Source: Caldisericaceae bacterium (GTDB lineage: Bacteria; Calditrichota; Calditrichia; Calditrichales; Calditrichaceae). From it: a stretch of 15,762 bases of DNA. The position numbers were made by a program, and so were the translations under genes. The notes beneath the pieces were generated by a model. It was not told the origin of the DNA. It ran no database searches and was given only the letters and a program-made list of their open reading frames with translations. This document shows, piece by piece, positions 7,006-15,400 of this stretch (positions within the stretch are counted from its first letter, which is position 1; every line of letters starts with the position of its first letter). The stretch is taken from assembly GCA_021160885.1 (NCBI GenBank), contig JAGHBR010000351.1:1-15762 (forward strand), read 5' to 3'.

Positions 7006-8413
7006 AATTATCAACAACCGCGGCCATCATCTCCGCTTCACAAACCAACTCTCCTCTAACGTAGGCTTTACCAGCCATTTTAAAGGTAGTGCGACGATTT
7101 TTTAACATTTCTAATTCCATTACCAATTGATCGCCAGGCTGAACCACCTTTCTAAAACGGACATTATCGATTCCCATAAAAAAGACAAGCTTGTTTTCCA
7201 CATCCACACGATCGTTAAGTAACAAAATACCACCGACCTGAGCCATGGCTTCTACAATCAACACACCGGGCATAACAGGTTTTTGCGGGAAGTGTCCCTG
7301 AAAGAAAGGTTCATTTACTGTCACGTTTTTAACGCCCACTGCTCTTTTTTCCGGCTCCAATTCAATAATAGAATCGACCAATAAAAAAGGATAACGGTGG
7401 GGCAGGATTTTTTTAATAGCATTAATATCGAAAACCACGCCCTTTTTACTGATGTCTTGGAATTTCCTTGTAAGCTTTTGCTTTTTGTAGATATTTCGCA
7501 AAATTCTGGCAAATTCAATATTGCTTTGATGTCCAGGGCGGGCTGCTAAAATTTGAGATTTAATATTAACCCCGGTTAAGGCCAAATCGCCGATCATATC
7601 CAATAATTTGTGGCGCGCCGGTTCATTAGGGAATCTCAACATTTTATCATTGAGGATGCCACTTCTACCCAATTCAACATCATCATCAATGCCTAATTTT
7701 TTCTTGAGCCGTTCGATTTCCTTCTGATCAAGCGGCCGATCCACAATGACCACGGCTGAGTCCAGATCGCCGCCTTTAATCAATCCCTGATCGGCCAGGG
7801 CTTCAATTTCATTTAAAAAACAGAAGGTTCGGGCAGGGGCAAATTCGGTAATAAATTCTTCTTCCAGTGAGAACAAACCAGTATGTTGACTACCCAGCGC
7901 CGGGTCTTTGTAATCAATCATCAACGTAATGCGATAGTCATCAGTGGGCAGGGCCACAAATTCCACGCCCCGGCGTTCATTTTTGTAGTTGACAGGTTCT
8001 TCAATGATTAAATATTCTTTATCGGCTTCCTGTTCTTCAATGCCGGCTTCTAACAGTTTGTTTACATATGGCATGGCCGAACCATCCACAATGGGCGGCT
8101 CATTGGCATTTAATTCAATAATCACATTGTCGATTTCCAGGCCAACCAGGGCGGCTAAAACATGCTCCACAGTGTGCACCTGAACATCGTCCTTTTGCAA
8201 TGTAGTACCTCGCGAACTATCGATTTCATCATTTTGAACCACATATTCAACCAACGCGGGAATTTCCGGTTTATCTTCAAGATCAATGCGCACAAATACG
8301 CGTCCGTAATTGACCGGCGCGGGTTTAAAGGTAATTTTTGTGTTATTCCCTGTATGAATGCCTCGTCCCTGAATGGAAACTGGGTTCTTAATAGTACGCT
8401 GTTTCTTTGTCAT
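7004..8413 (-). CDS. lpxC/fabZ: Bifunctional UDP-3-O-acyl-N-acetylglucosamine deacetylase / 3-hydroxyacyl-ACP dehydratase
   Basis: A 469-residue fusion of two cytoplasmic enzymes. Residues about 1-312 are LpxC, the zinc deacetylase and committed step of lipid A synthesis. The zinc ligands are H84 (in HTVEH), H268 and D272 (RHKLLDMIGDL), with E83 beside H84 and catalytic H295 in ARPGHQSN. Residues about 320-469 are FabZ, the hot-dog dehydratase of fatty-acid elongation. It shows ILPHRYPFLLVD, catalytic H374 in FQGHFPQKPVMPG, and E388 in VEAMAQ. All key residues of both halves are present, so both activities are expected. FabZ consumes the 3-hydroxyacyl-ACP that LpxA and LpxD use as donor, so the fusion links the two branches physically. 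This fusion is known from Bacteroidota and relatives. The ATG at 8413 follows GAGGGGG and lies 7 bases after the lpxD stop. Confidence 0.97.
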   Translation of the reverse strand: MTKKQRTIKNPVSIQGRGIHTGNNTKITFKPAPVNYGRVFVRIDLEDKPEIPALVEYVVQNDEIDSSRGTTLQKDDVQVHTVEHVLAALVGLEIDNVIIELNANEPPIVDGSAMPYVNKLLEAGIEEQEADKEYLIIEEPVNYKNERRGVEFVALPTDDYRITLMIDYKDPALGSQHTGLFSLEEEFITEFAPARTFCFLNEIEALADQGLIKGGDLDSAVVIVDRPLDQKEIERLKKKLGIDDDVELGRSGILNDKMLRFPNEPARHKLLDMIGDLALTGVNIKSQILAARPGHQSNIEFARILRNIYKKQKLTRKFQDISKKGVVFDINAIKKILPHRYPFLLVDSIIELEPEKRAVGVKNVTVNEPFFQGHFPQKPVMPGVLIVEAMAQVGGILLLNDRVDVENKLVFFMGIDNVRFRKVVQPGDQLVMELEMLKNRRTTFKMAGKAYVRGELVCEAEMMAAVVDN

Positions 8414-8420
8414 ATCCCCC

Positions 8421-9455
8421 TCACAGCTTGTTCTTTAAAGTAGCTTTTAATTCCTCTAACTCTTTTTCCAGCTCCCGAATCCTTTTCATTAAATCGGGTA
8501 AATGGCGCATGGAAGCTTCGATGCGTTTCTTTTTATTCATTTCCATAGCCGGAATGCCAAACATGACTTTTCCTTGCGGCACATCTTTGGAGACGCCTGA
8601 CTTAGCGGCAATAATCACATTATCATGAACCTTTATGTGGCCAACAACTCCCACCTGACCTGCCATGATAACATTCTTACCAATTTCGGCGCTACCGGCA
8701 ATGCCACTTTGAGCCGCAATGGCTGTGTTCTCTCCCACTTTTACATTATGGGCAATTTGCACCAGGTTGTCGAATTTGCAGCCACGATGAATAATGGTCG
8801 AGCCGGTTGTGGCACGATCAATAGCACTGTTGGCGCCAATCTCTACATCGTCTTCTATAATCACATTGCCAATTTGGGGAATTTTGTGGTACACCCCATT
8901 AAAAGGAGCAAAGCCAAATCCATCACTGCCAACCACAACGCCGTTGTGCAAAATCACGCGATTGCCAATTACGCAATCCTCACGCACAGAAACATTGGGG
9001 TACAAAATGCAATCTTCACCGACTTTAACATTTTTTAGCAAAACTACGCCCGGGTAAATGACGGTATTCTTACCGACTTTCACATTAGGCCCAACATAGG
9101 CCAGCGGCCCGACTTTTACTGAAGGATGCAATTCTGCAGTTGGATCAACGATTGCCTGTTCAGAAACACCATCAAAATAATCGTGTTGTCTGGGCGTAAA
9201 CAGTCTTAAAACCTGCATAAAAGCCAGATAGGCATTGCTCACCAGAATGTAAGGAATCTTAAGATCCGGAAGTTCCTGATCAATTACAATGGCACTGGCC
9301 CTGGTGCTGGCAATGTACTGTTGATATTTTGGATTTGCTAAGAAGGTAATTTGGCCGGTCTGGGCTTCTTCAATTTTGCCCGGGCCCATGATCTCCAGAT
9401 CCTCAGGCCCGTGTAATTGGCCATTTAGCGCGGCCGCAATATCTTTTAGTTTCAT
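8421..9455 (-). CDS. lpxD: UDP-3-O-(3-hydroxyacyl)glucosamine N-acyltransferase
   Basis: Adds the second, N-linked hydroxyacyl chain in lipid A synthesis, downstream of LpxC. The 344 residues have the three-part LpxD layout. An N-terminal uridine-binding domain covers about 1-98 (ITFLANPKY). A left-handed beta-helix of hexapeptide repeats covers about 105-295, with the catalytic histidine H236 in NLVQIAHNVKVG (H239 in E. coli) and VGSDGFGF near 175-182. A C-terminal helix covers about 312-342 (RIRELEKELEELKATL). This last part is a predicted short coiled coil, longer and more charged than strictly needed for trimer closure. The ATG at 9455 follows CAGGAA. It lies 11 bases after skp and 7 bases before lpxC-fabZ, which supports co-transcription. 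Confidence 0.97.
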   Translation of the reverse strand: MKLKDIAAALNGQLHGPEDLEIMGPGKIEEAQTGQITFLANPKYQQYIASTRASAIVIDQELPDLKIPYILVSNAYLAFMQVLRLFTPRQHDYFDGVSEQAIVDPTAELHPSVKVGPLAYVGPNVKVGKNTVIYPGVVLLKNVKVGEDCILYPNVSVREDCVIGNRVILHNGVVVGSDGFGFAPFNGVYHKIPQIGNVIIEDDVEIGANSAIDRATTGSTIIHRGCKFDNLVQIAHNVKVGENTAIAAQSGIAGSAEIGKNVIMAGQVGVVGHIKVHDNVIIAAKSGVSKDVPQGKVMFGIPAMEMNKKKRIEASMRHLPDLMKRIRELEKELEELKATLKNKL

Positions 9456-9466
9456 GCAATTCCTGA

Positions 9467-10000
9467 TTATTTCTTAGTTGTCGAAACCCCTTTATTCAAT
9501 TCTTCAATAATGCGATCCGTAATATCATATTTGGGCAGAGCATGTACCAGAGCTCCAGAAGAGGCATCAAAGATGAAATCGTAGCCTTCTTCTTCGCCAA
9601 TTTTGGCGATTAATTTATTAATCTTGTCAATAATTGGGCGGGTTAATTCCATGCTCTTTTTGTAGAACTCACCTTCCGGACCTAATTTTTCGTATTTGTA
9701 CTGTTCAATTTGCATGGCCTTGTCCTGAGCAGCCTGCATCTTTTGTTGTTTCTTCTCAGGACTCAGTAACAGGCTTTGTGAATCGATTTCTTCCAACAGA
9801 GCGTTGTATTCCTTAACCATTTGCTGATATTCGGCGTCATATTTTGAGCGCAATTGTTCTAATTGCTTTTGAACATCCTGATATTCCTGATATTCATTTA
9901 AAATGCGCTGAGATTCAACATAGGCGAATTTTTGCGCTTTTAAGGGCAAGGCAAAAACGGCTACTAAAACAACGGTTAACAGGGACATATAAGGTCTCAC
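9467..10000 (-). CDS. skp: Skp/OmpH-family periplasmic chaperone
   Basis: A periplasmic holdase that keeps unfolded outer-membrane proteins soluble on the way to BamA. The precursor is 177 residues with a signal peptide (MRPYMSLLTVVLVAVFALPL, then KAQ). Next comes the family opening KFAYVESQRILNEY, a long charged coiled-coil region rich in Gln, Glu and Lys (about residues 35-130), and the typical tail in which a returning strand (YDFIFDASSGALVHA) is followed by KYDITDRIIEELNK. I start it at GTG 10000 because AAGGAGG sits 5 bases before it. The longer reading from ATG at 10015 would translate through that ribosome site and has no site of its own. It follows bamA after about 70 bases, the widest gap in the cluster, which contains a possible promoter. 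The bamA-skp-lpxD order is the same as in E. coli. Confidence 0.93.
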   Translation of the reverse strand: MRPYMSLLTVVLVAVFALPLKAQKFAYVESQRILNEYQEYQDVQKQLEQLRSKYDAEYQQMVKEYNALLEEIDSQSLLLSPEKKQQKMQAAQDKAMQIEQYKYEKLGPEGEFYKKSMELTRPIIDKINKLIAKIGEEEGYDFIFDASSGALVHALPKYDITDRIIEELNKGVSTTKK

Positions 10001-10005
10001 AATTA

Positions 10006-10012
10006 CCTCCTT
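10006..10012 (-). promoter_or_regulatory. Shine-Dalgarno site deciding a GTG start for skp
   Basis: AAGGAGG, 5 bases before GTG at 10000. It lies inside the extended reading that would begin at ATG 10015. Confidence 0.75.
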
Positions 10013-10034
10013 CATTTGTTAATTCAAATCAACG

Positions 10035-10063
10035 AATATATGAAAATTTAATAAATACTCCAA
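10035..10063 (-). promoter_or_regulatory. Possible sigma70-like promoter for skp-lpx genes
   Basis: In the gap between bamA and skp, TTGGAG (10063-10058) and TATATT (10040-10035) are separated by exactly 17 bases of AT-rich DNA. The -10 match is good and the -35 is partial. AT-rich DNA gives chance matches, so this is a candidate only. Confidence 0.3.
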
Positions 10064-10070
10064 ACTTAAC

Positions 10071-12398
10071 TTAGAATCGGCCAAACTGGAAATGGACTTT
10101 CCATTTACCACTACGCTGGCCATATTCATTGTAGTAATCAAAACCATAACCAAAGTCAATGCCAATAATGCCGACCATTGGCATGAACAGGCGCACACCA
10201 AATCCTACCGAACGTCTTAAATCAAAAGGATTGGCTTCACCAATCTCGCGCCAGGTATTGCCGGCTTCGGCAAAGAGCAGACCAAAAATGGTTGGATTGG
10301 GTGAGATGGGAAAACGCAATTCAAGGGTGTTGCGCACCATGGCTTTTCCGCCAAGAGGGCTACCCGCTGAAGTTAACGGCCCCACCTGACCGTCATCGTA
10401 ACCACGCAATTGTTCCGAAAATCCAAGTCCACTACCGCCTAAGTAAAAATATTCCCCGTACAAAATGCGTGTACTTTTATGAAGCGACACCAGGGTGGCA
10501 TATTTATTGGCGCTGTATAGAACAAGGCCAAAGGGCAACGGCAAGTACCAATCCGCAACAAAGGCTGTTTTGAAAAAGTCCTGGTCGCCACCTAAAAAGC
10601 CACCCGACAATTCCGTTGACAATGAGTGCACAGAACCTTTTGTCGGGAATTCGGGATTATCACGGCTGTCTCGGGTAATAATCTGTGTAATACTTATTTG
10701 CTTAGTTTTACCGTAAGTGCCAAAATAAGTGGCATAGCTTTGAGCCAGTTCCGGATCGCGAATATTCGAAATCTGCGATTGAGCAAAACGTAAAATCCAG
10801 TCTCCGCGAAAATAGTTATCCGGCCAGAAGAAACGGCGTCCAATGCGTACAGAAGCGCCGCGGTCATTCTGATCCCATGGATAATAACCGCCACCGCGCC
10901 TGGTGTCAAAAATCGAAAAACCACCTAAAGTTGGCGTATTAAACATCCAGGGCTCGGTAAAGCTTATAGAGATTGACCGGTAAATGCTTCCGAATTGCCA
11001 GTCAAAAACCAACCTTTGCCCATCGCCTCCGGAAAAAGGATGAGCCAATGAAAAATTATTAAACGTCAGGCCGATACTGCCAATTAAACCATCGCGCTGA
11101 CTGTAACCGGCGGACATGTTAGCCATGTCGGTCGATTTTTCTTTAACTTCCAGAAGCAAATTAACGTAACGATCGTCATTGGGAATTAAGCGAACATCAG
11201 GTTTGGCATAGGCAAAATAGTTCAGAATCGTTAAATCGCGAATCGATCGTTCCAGTTTGCTGCTGTTAAAAATATCGCCGGGATGTAATTTAAATTCACG
11301 CCTGATGACTTTTTCATTGGTTTTATTATTGCCGGTAATAATGATCTCTTTTACACGCACCACATTGCCTTCGATGATCTTAAAGTCAATATTTAAAGTG
11401 TCCTGCCCCACAGGCACCTCGCGCGGCTGAATGTTAGCGAACAAATAGCCCTGATTGTAGTACATTTTTTGCAGGCGGTCGCGCACGCCTTCGTCGTATT
11501 TTTTCTGATCGTAAACATCACCTTTTTCGATATCTAAAGCGGCGCGCAGCATGTCATCGCTAAACACGGTATTGCCCTCAAAGGTAATGTCGCCAAAATA
11601 GTATTTGTTGCCTTCACGCACCCAGATATCGATGTACATGTCCGATTTGTCTTCGCTGTAATAAATTGAATCTTTCACAATCTCTGCATCGCGGAAGCCA
11701 TGTTCTTTGTAAAATTGAATGATTTTCTTTTTGTCTTCTTCGTATTTTTCGGGATCAAAATCAGCGCTACGCCACCAGCGGTCTTCCTTAATTTCTTTCA
11801 TGGCGCCGCGTAAATCGCCATCATCAAAATTCTTATTGCCATGAAAGGTAATCTTTTTAACCTGAACTTTAGGGCCTTCATTGATATTAACAAGTAAATT
11901 CACGTAATTTCTGCCGGCGGCGCTGGTGTCAATTTCTACCTCGGCCAACAAATATCCTTCTTCTTTGTATTTGTCTAACAGGCGTTTCTTCATTTTAAAA
12001 ATTTTGTAATCCGAAACAACCATACTGCGGTAGGTGTTTAATGCCTCTTCGACATCTTTTTTGGAAAGCTCATCATTGCCTTTAATGATCACTTCCTTTA
12101 ACCTTGGATATTCTTTAACGCGGATCAATAAGTCCAGGCCTTTAAGAGACTGGTTTTTAACGAAGATTTTAATATCAGAAAAAACATTGAGAGCCCACAG
12201 GTTTCTAACTGCTTTCTGCAAGTCTTCACCGGTAATCTCCTGTCCTGCCCTTAAACCGGAATTGAGACGAATCATACTGGCATCGGCTGTTTGATTGCCC
12301 TCAATTTCTATGGTATTGATTTTTACTTTTTGCGACTGGGCAAATATGCCTCCTGAAAGAAATATTAAGAATAATAAGAGACCTAACCGTTTGCGCAC
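10071..12398 (-). CDS. bamA: Outer-membrane protein assembly factor, Omp85 family
   Basis: The central insertase that folds beta-barrel proteins into the outer membrane. The 775-residue precursor has a signal peptide (GLLLFLIFLSGGIFAQ). Five POTRA repeats follow in the periplasm, at about residues 25-97, 97-175, 176-265, 265-345 and 346-423 from the start used here. Each has the strand-helix-helix pattern ending in segments such as IIITGNNKT. The C-terminal half is a 16-strand barrel: the loop-6 motif is LRGY in EQLRGYDDGQVGP, and the protein ends in KVHFQFGRF, a terminal aromatic beta-signal. Length and layout are normal for BamA, and the five POTRA repeats separate it from TamA (three). I start at GTG 12398, which follows GGAGG by 5 bases. 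ATG at 12410 lies 1 base after the tamB stop but has no ribosome site. It probably works with the neighbouring Skp and TamB. Confidence 0.96.
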   Translation of the reverse strand: MRKRLGLLLFLIFLSGGIFAQSQKVKINTIEIEGNQTADASMIRLNSGLRAGQEITGEDLQKAVRNLWALNVFSDIKIFVKNQSLKGLDLLIRVKEYPRLKEVIIKGNDELSKKDVEEALNTYRSMVVSDYKIFKMKKRLLDKYKEEGYLLAEVEIDTSAAGRNYVNLLVNINEGPKVQVKKITFHGNKNFDDGDLRGAMKEIKEDRWWRSADFDPEKYEEDKKKIIQFYKEHGFRDAEIVKDSIYYSEDKSDMYIDIWVREGNKYYFGDITFEGNTVFSDDMLRAALDIEKGDVYDQKKYDEGVRDRLQKMYYNQGYLFANIQPREVPVGQDTLNIDFKIIEGNVVRVKEIIITGNNKTNEKVIRREFKLHPGDIFNSSKLERSIRDLTILNYFAYAKPDVRLIPNDDRYVNLLLEVKEKSTDMANMSAGYSQRDGLIGSIGLTFNNFSLAHPFSGGDGQRLVFDWQFGSIYRSISISFTEPWMFNTPTLGGFSIFDTRRGGGYYPWDQNDRGASVRIGRRFFWPDNYFRGDWILRFAQSQISNIRDPELAQSYATYFGTYGKTKQISITQIITRDSRDNPEFPTKGSVHSLSTELSGGFLGGDQDFFKTAFVADWYLPLPFGLVLYSANKYATLVSLHKSTRILYGEYFYLGGSGLGFSEQLRGYDDGQVGPLTSAGSPLGGKAMVRNTLELRFPISPNPTIFGLLFAEAGNTWREIGEANPFDLRRSVGFGVRLFMPMVGIIGIDFGYGFDYYNEYGQRSGKWKVHFQFGRF

Positions 12399-12403
12399 CT
12401 TTA

Positions 12404-12408
12404 CCTCC
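12404..12408 (-). promoter_or_regulatory. Shine-Dalgarno site deciding a GTG start for bamA
   Basis: GGAGG, 5 bases before GTG at 12398. It lies within the first codons of the alternative reading from ATG 12410, next to the tamB stop, so bamA translation is probably coupled to tamB. Confidence 0.68.
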
Positions 12409-12411
12409 ATT

Positions 12412-15400
12412 TTAAAATGTAAACGAATGTCTTAATCTGATTTTTATGTCTTCCAGATATTGTTTCTGATTCTGAATTTTGTAGTAACCCATTAATTCTC
12501 GATCATACTCAATTTCCAATAAAATGTTTCTTAAAAAACGATATTCAAGACCAAATGAATGATTGATATCAAATGACGGACGCGATTGGTCGTAAAAGGA
12601 AACCAACTGCCCGGTGTAAGTAAAAAATAAATTCTGGGTCAAATATTTGCCCAGCGTAATTTCCGAACTCTGCATTAAGAACAGGTAGGGCGTTTGTGTA
12701 TTAAACGGATTAATCAAAGGCGTAGAACGATTGAAACTGTTCTTGCCAAAACCAATGCTGGAGTAAAACAGATTTCGCGCAATGTTGGAATTAAAGCGCA
12801 CCATGTCAATACCCAGATTTCTTTCAATGGCTCTTTCAAGAGGCCTGAAGAGAGGCCTGAACAAATACTTTTCCGTTACCGCTCCGCCCACACTGGTAAC
12901 CTTGTCGGCAATATTCCCCACACTAAATCCCAGATCAGCCAGTACCAGTTCCTGGCTTTCACCAATTTTAGGATCCGCTGAGACCAGCTTAAATTTAAAA
13001 TCCTCCCAGCTGCCCTGCTGTTTTTCCTGATGCGTTTCTCTGTCTATGGCGTAAAGTTTCAGGTAAATCGTTTTCGGAATAGCGCCGATACTGTCGCGAA
13101 TCGTTGTCCAGGCCTGGCCCGAAATAATTGGATAGGGGCTATTTTGCGTGAACTCGGCCTGAAAGAAATCGACCCTAAAGGTTTGATCCAGATACTCAAG
13201 TCGCCCGCGTGAAGAGCTGATTCTCCCGCTAACTTTAAAGGTACCTTCATTCAAAATGCCACTGAAATGCAAGCCCGGCGAACTTTCATCAATGTAAAGT
13301 TCTGTGTTTACATTGTCGATGTAGGCCGGAATTTCTCTAAAGTAGAGTACATCTTCTCCGGATACCGTTAGCACATCCCAATCAATATTTTCCAAAAAAT
13401 TTAACACTGCATTGTTTCTCTTTACAGGAGTCCCCTGACTTAAAAATGGAAAGGTCAATCTTGTATCGTATAATACCACTTTACCATGAACCACGGGATG
13501 TTTTAAGGGTCCTGCAAAATAGAAGCTTTCCTGATTGTTCATGCCGGTTAAATAAAGACGTCCTTCATCTCCTTTCACCATTAAACCGGGGATGTGTAAA
13601 CGAACACCGTGGCCTGTTGTTGTTAGTTTCAATACGCCAAAGTCGAGATCAAAATTCTTAACATACCATGGCTGCAATTTCCGGCCATCGGCTAATTTAA
13701 CATTCCTCACCGTATTAATGGTCAGGTTTTCCCCGCCTGCTTCAGCGCTTAAATTAATGAAATTGACCTGATTGGAGTGGCTTTTCTTTTCAATTACACC
13801 AGAAATATTGGAAACATGACGAGCTACATTTTTCATCCAGAGCTCGCCTTTATTAATTAACAGGTAACCACTACTCAAGCGAATTTGATCCGGACTACCA
13901 CCAAAGGCCAGATGCATTTCCACATCAGAAGTTGCTTTTTCAAAAAATGGTTGGTAATAGGGAATAAGCCCCAAAAGATCTCCTTTAAAATTCACAAAAA
14001 AATCGATTTTTTGTGTCGGGTCAAAAGGTATTTCGCCAATAGCATTCAAGGCAAAACCATTTCTCCTGGCGACCTCTAAACGTTCAAAAACAAGCTTTTG
14101 CTTTTCAAGATTTAAAATATTTTGGCCGTTCAGATACTGATTTTTTAACGAGATTGAAAAATAATCAAAAGGAATGCGATCCAGATAACCGTTTTCCATT
14201 TGTAAATTCAAATTAAATTGTGGCTTTTTTACCGGCCCGGCTAATTTTAGCTGATAGCTGGTGGTTCCGGTAAGCTTTGGATTGCTTTTAAAAAAGGTAA
14301 ACCATATTTGTTCAAAATCAACGTCTTTGGCGCTAAAACCGGCATTCAATGTATCGTTTTTAATATCAGCAAAGCCCTTTCCCTGAATCACGGGTAAATT
14401 GTTAATGGCAATTAACAAAGAATCTAATTTAATAAAGGATTTATTTGCCGCAAATTTTAAATTAAACTGATAGTAGCCAATATCATTAAAAACAAAACGA
14501 TCACCAGTAATTGCACCGCTTAAAACAGGATTTTGAAAACTACCGTTTAAATCAAGCTCACCGTTTAAAGCCCCCAATAATCTAAAATCATCACTGGCAA
14601 CAGAATCACTAAGAGCTCGCATCACCTTAAAATCTTGTAATTTTACCTGACTGGAAAGGTAAGATTCTTTCTTAAGGTCAATATCCACACGACCCAATAT
14701 CTGGTTTTGAAAGTTAAATTGGCCATTTAATTTTTCGGGAGAAAACTGAAACTTTAAATTGCCTTCAAGATTTTTAAGACGGCACAATCCGCTGATGCTC
14801 TTCTCCTTAGCAAACAAATCAGAAATGCGGGTGTACAATTCAATACGATCTTTTGGATTGCTCTTTTTAGAGATAATAATTTGGGAATTTACCCCATCTT
14901 TAAAAGAACCGCTCAGTTTGAAAGACGAATGACTCAGGCTGAAAAAATTTTGTAGTCCATCAATGTCAGTTAGTTTTTCCAGAGGGAATTCAGACAGCCA
15001 TCCATGTTCAATTTTCCAGTCCTGAAAAAGATCGGTTATCTGCAAGTGCGCTTTAAAATTCTTTTTATTGGAATTGACAACTGCAATGGACATGTTTTGA
15101 GGATCACCAGATAACAAACCATTAACCGTCAAAACAGAATCTTTTTGCTGATGAATCGCATATTGCCAGCTTCCGTTTAATCTTTTTTCTTTAAGATTGA
15201 GCTGACCTTTCACATTTAAATCGTGCTTTTTAAAGTGTAACCGATTAAAAATCACATGGCGCCCGCCCTGGTGTCTGGCCCATAATTTAAAATTAGCTAA
15301 GGAAGTAGCTCTGTCTAAAAAGAAATTTAGCTTAAGTGAATCCGCTTCCGCAAACATTGCCTGAACGCGGGCGGTTTGAAAAGAATCCGGAACACTTTTA

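Noticed and set aside
10071..12398. TamA rather than BamA
   Set aside because: Five POTRA-like repeats are readable before the barrel, whereas TamA has three. Adjacent skp and lpxD are the standard bamA neighbours.
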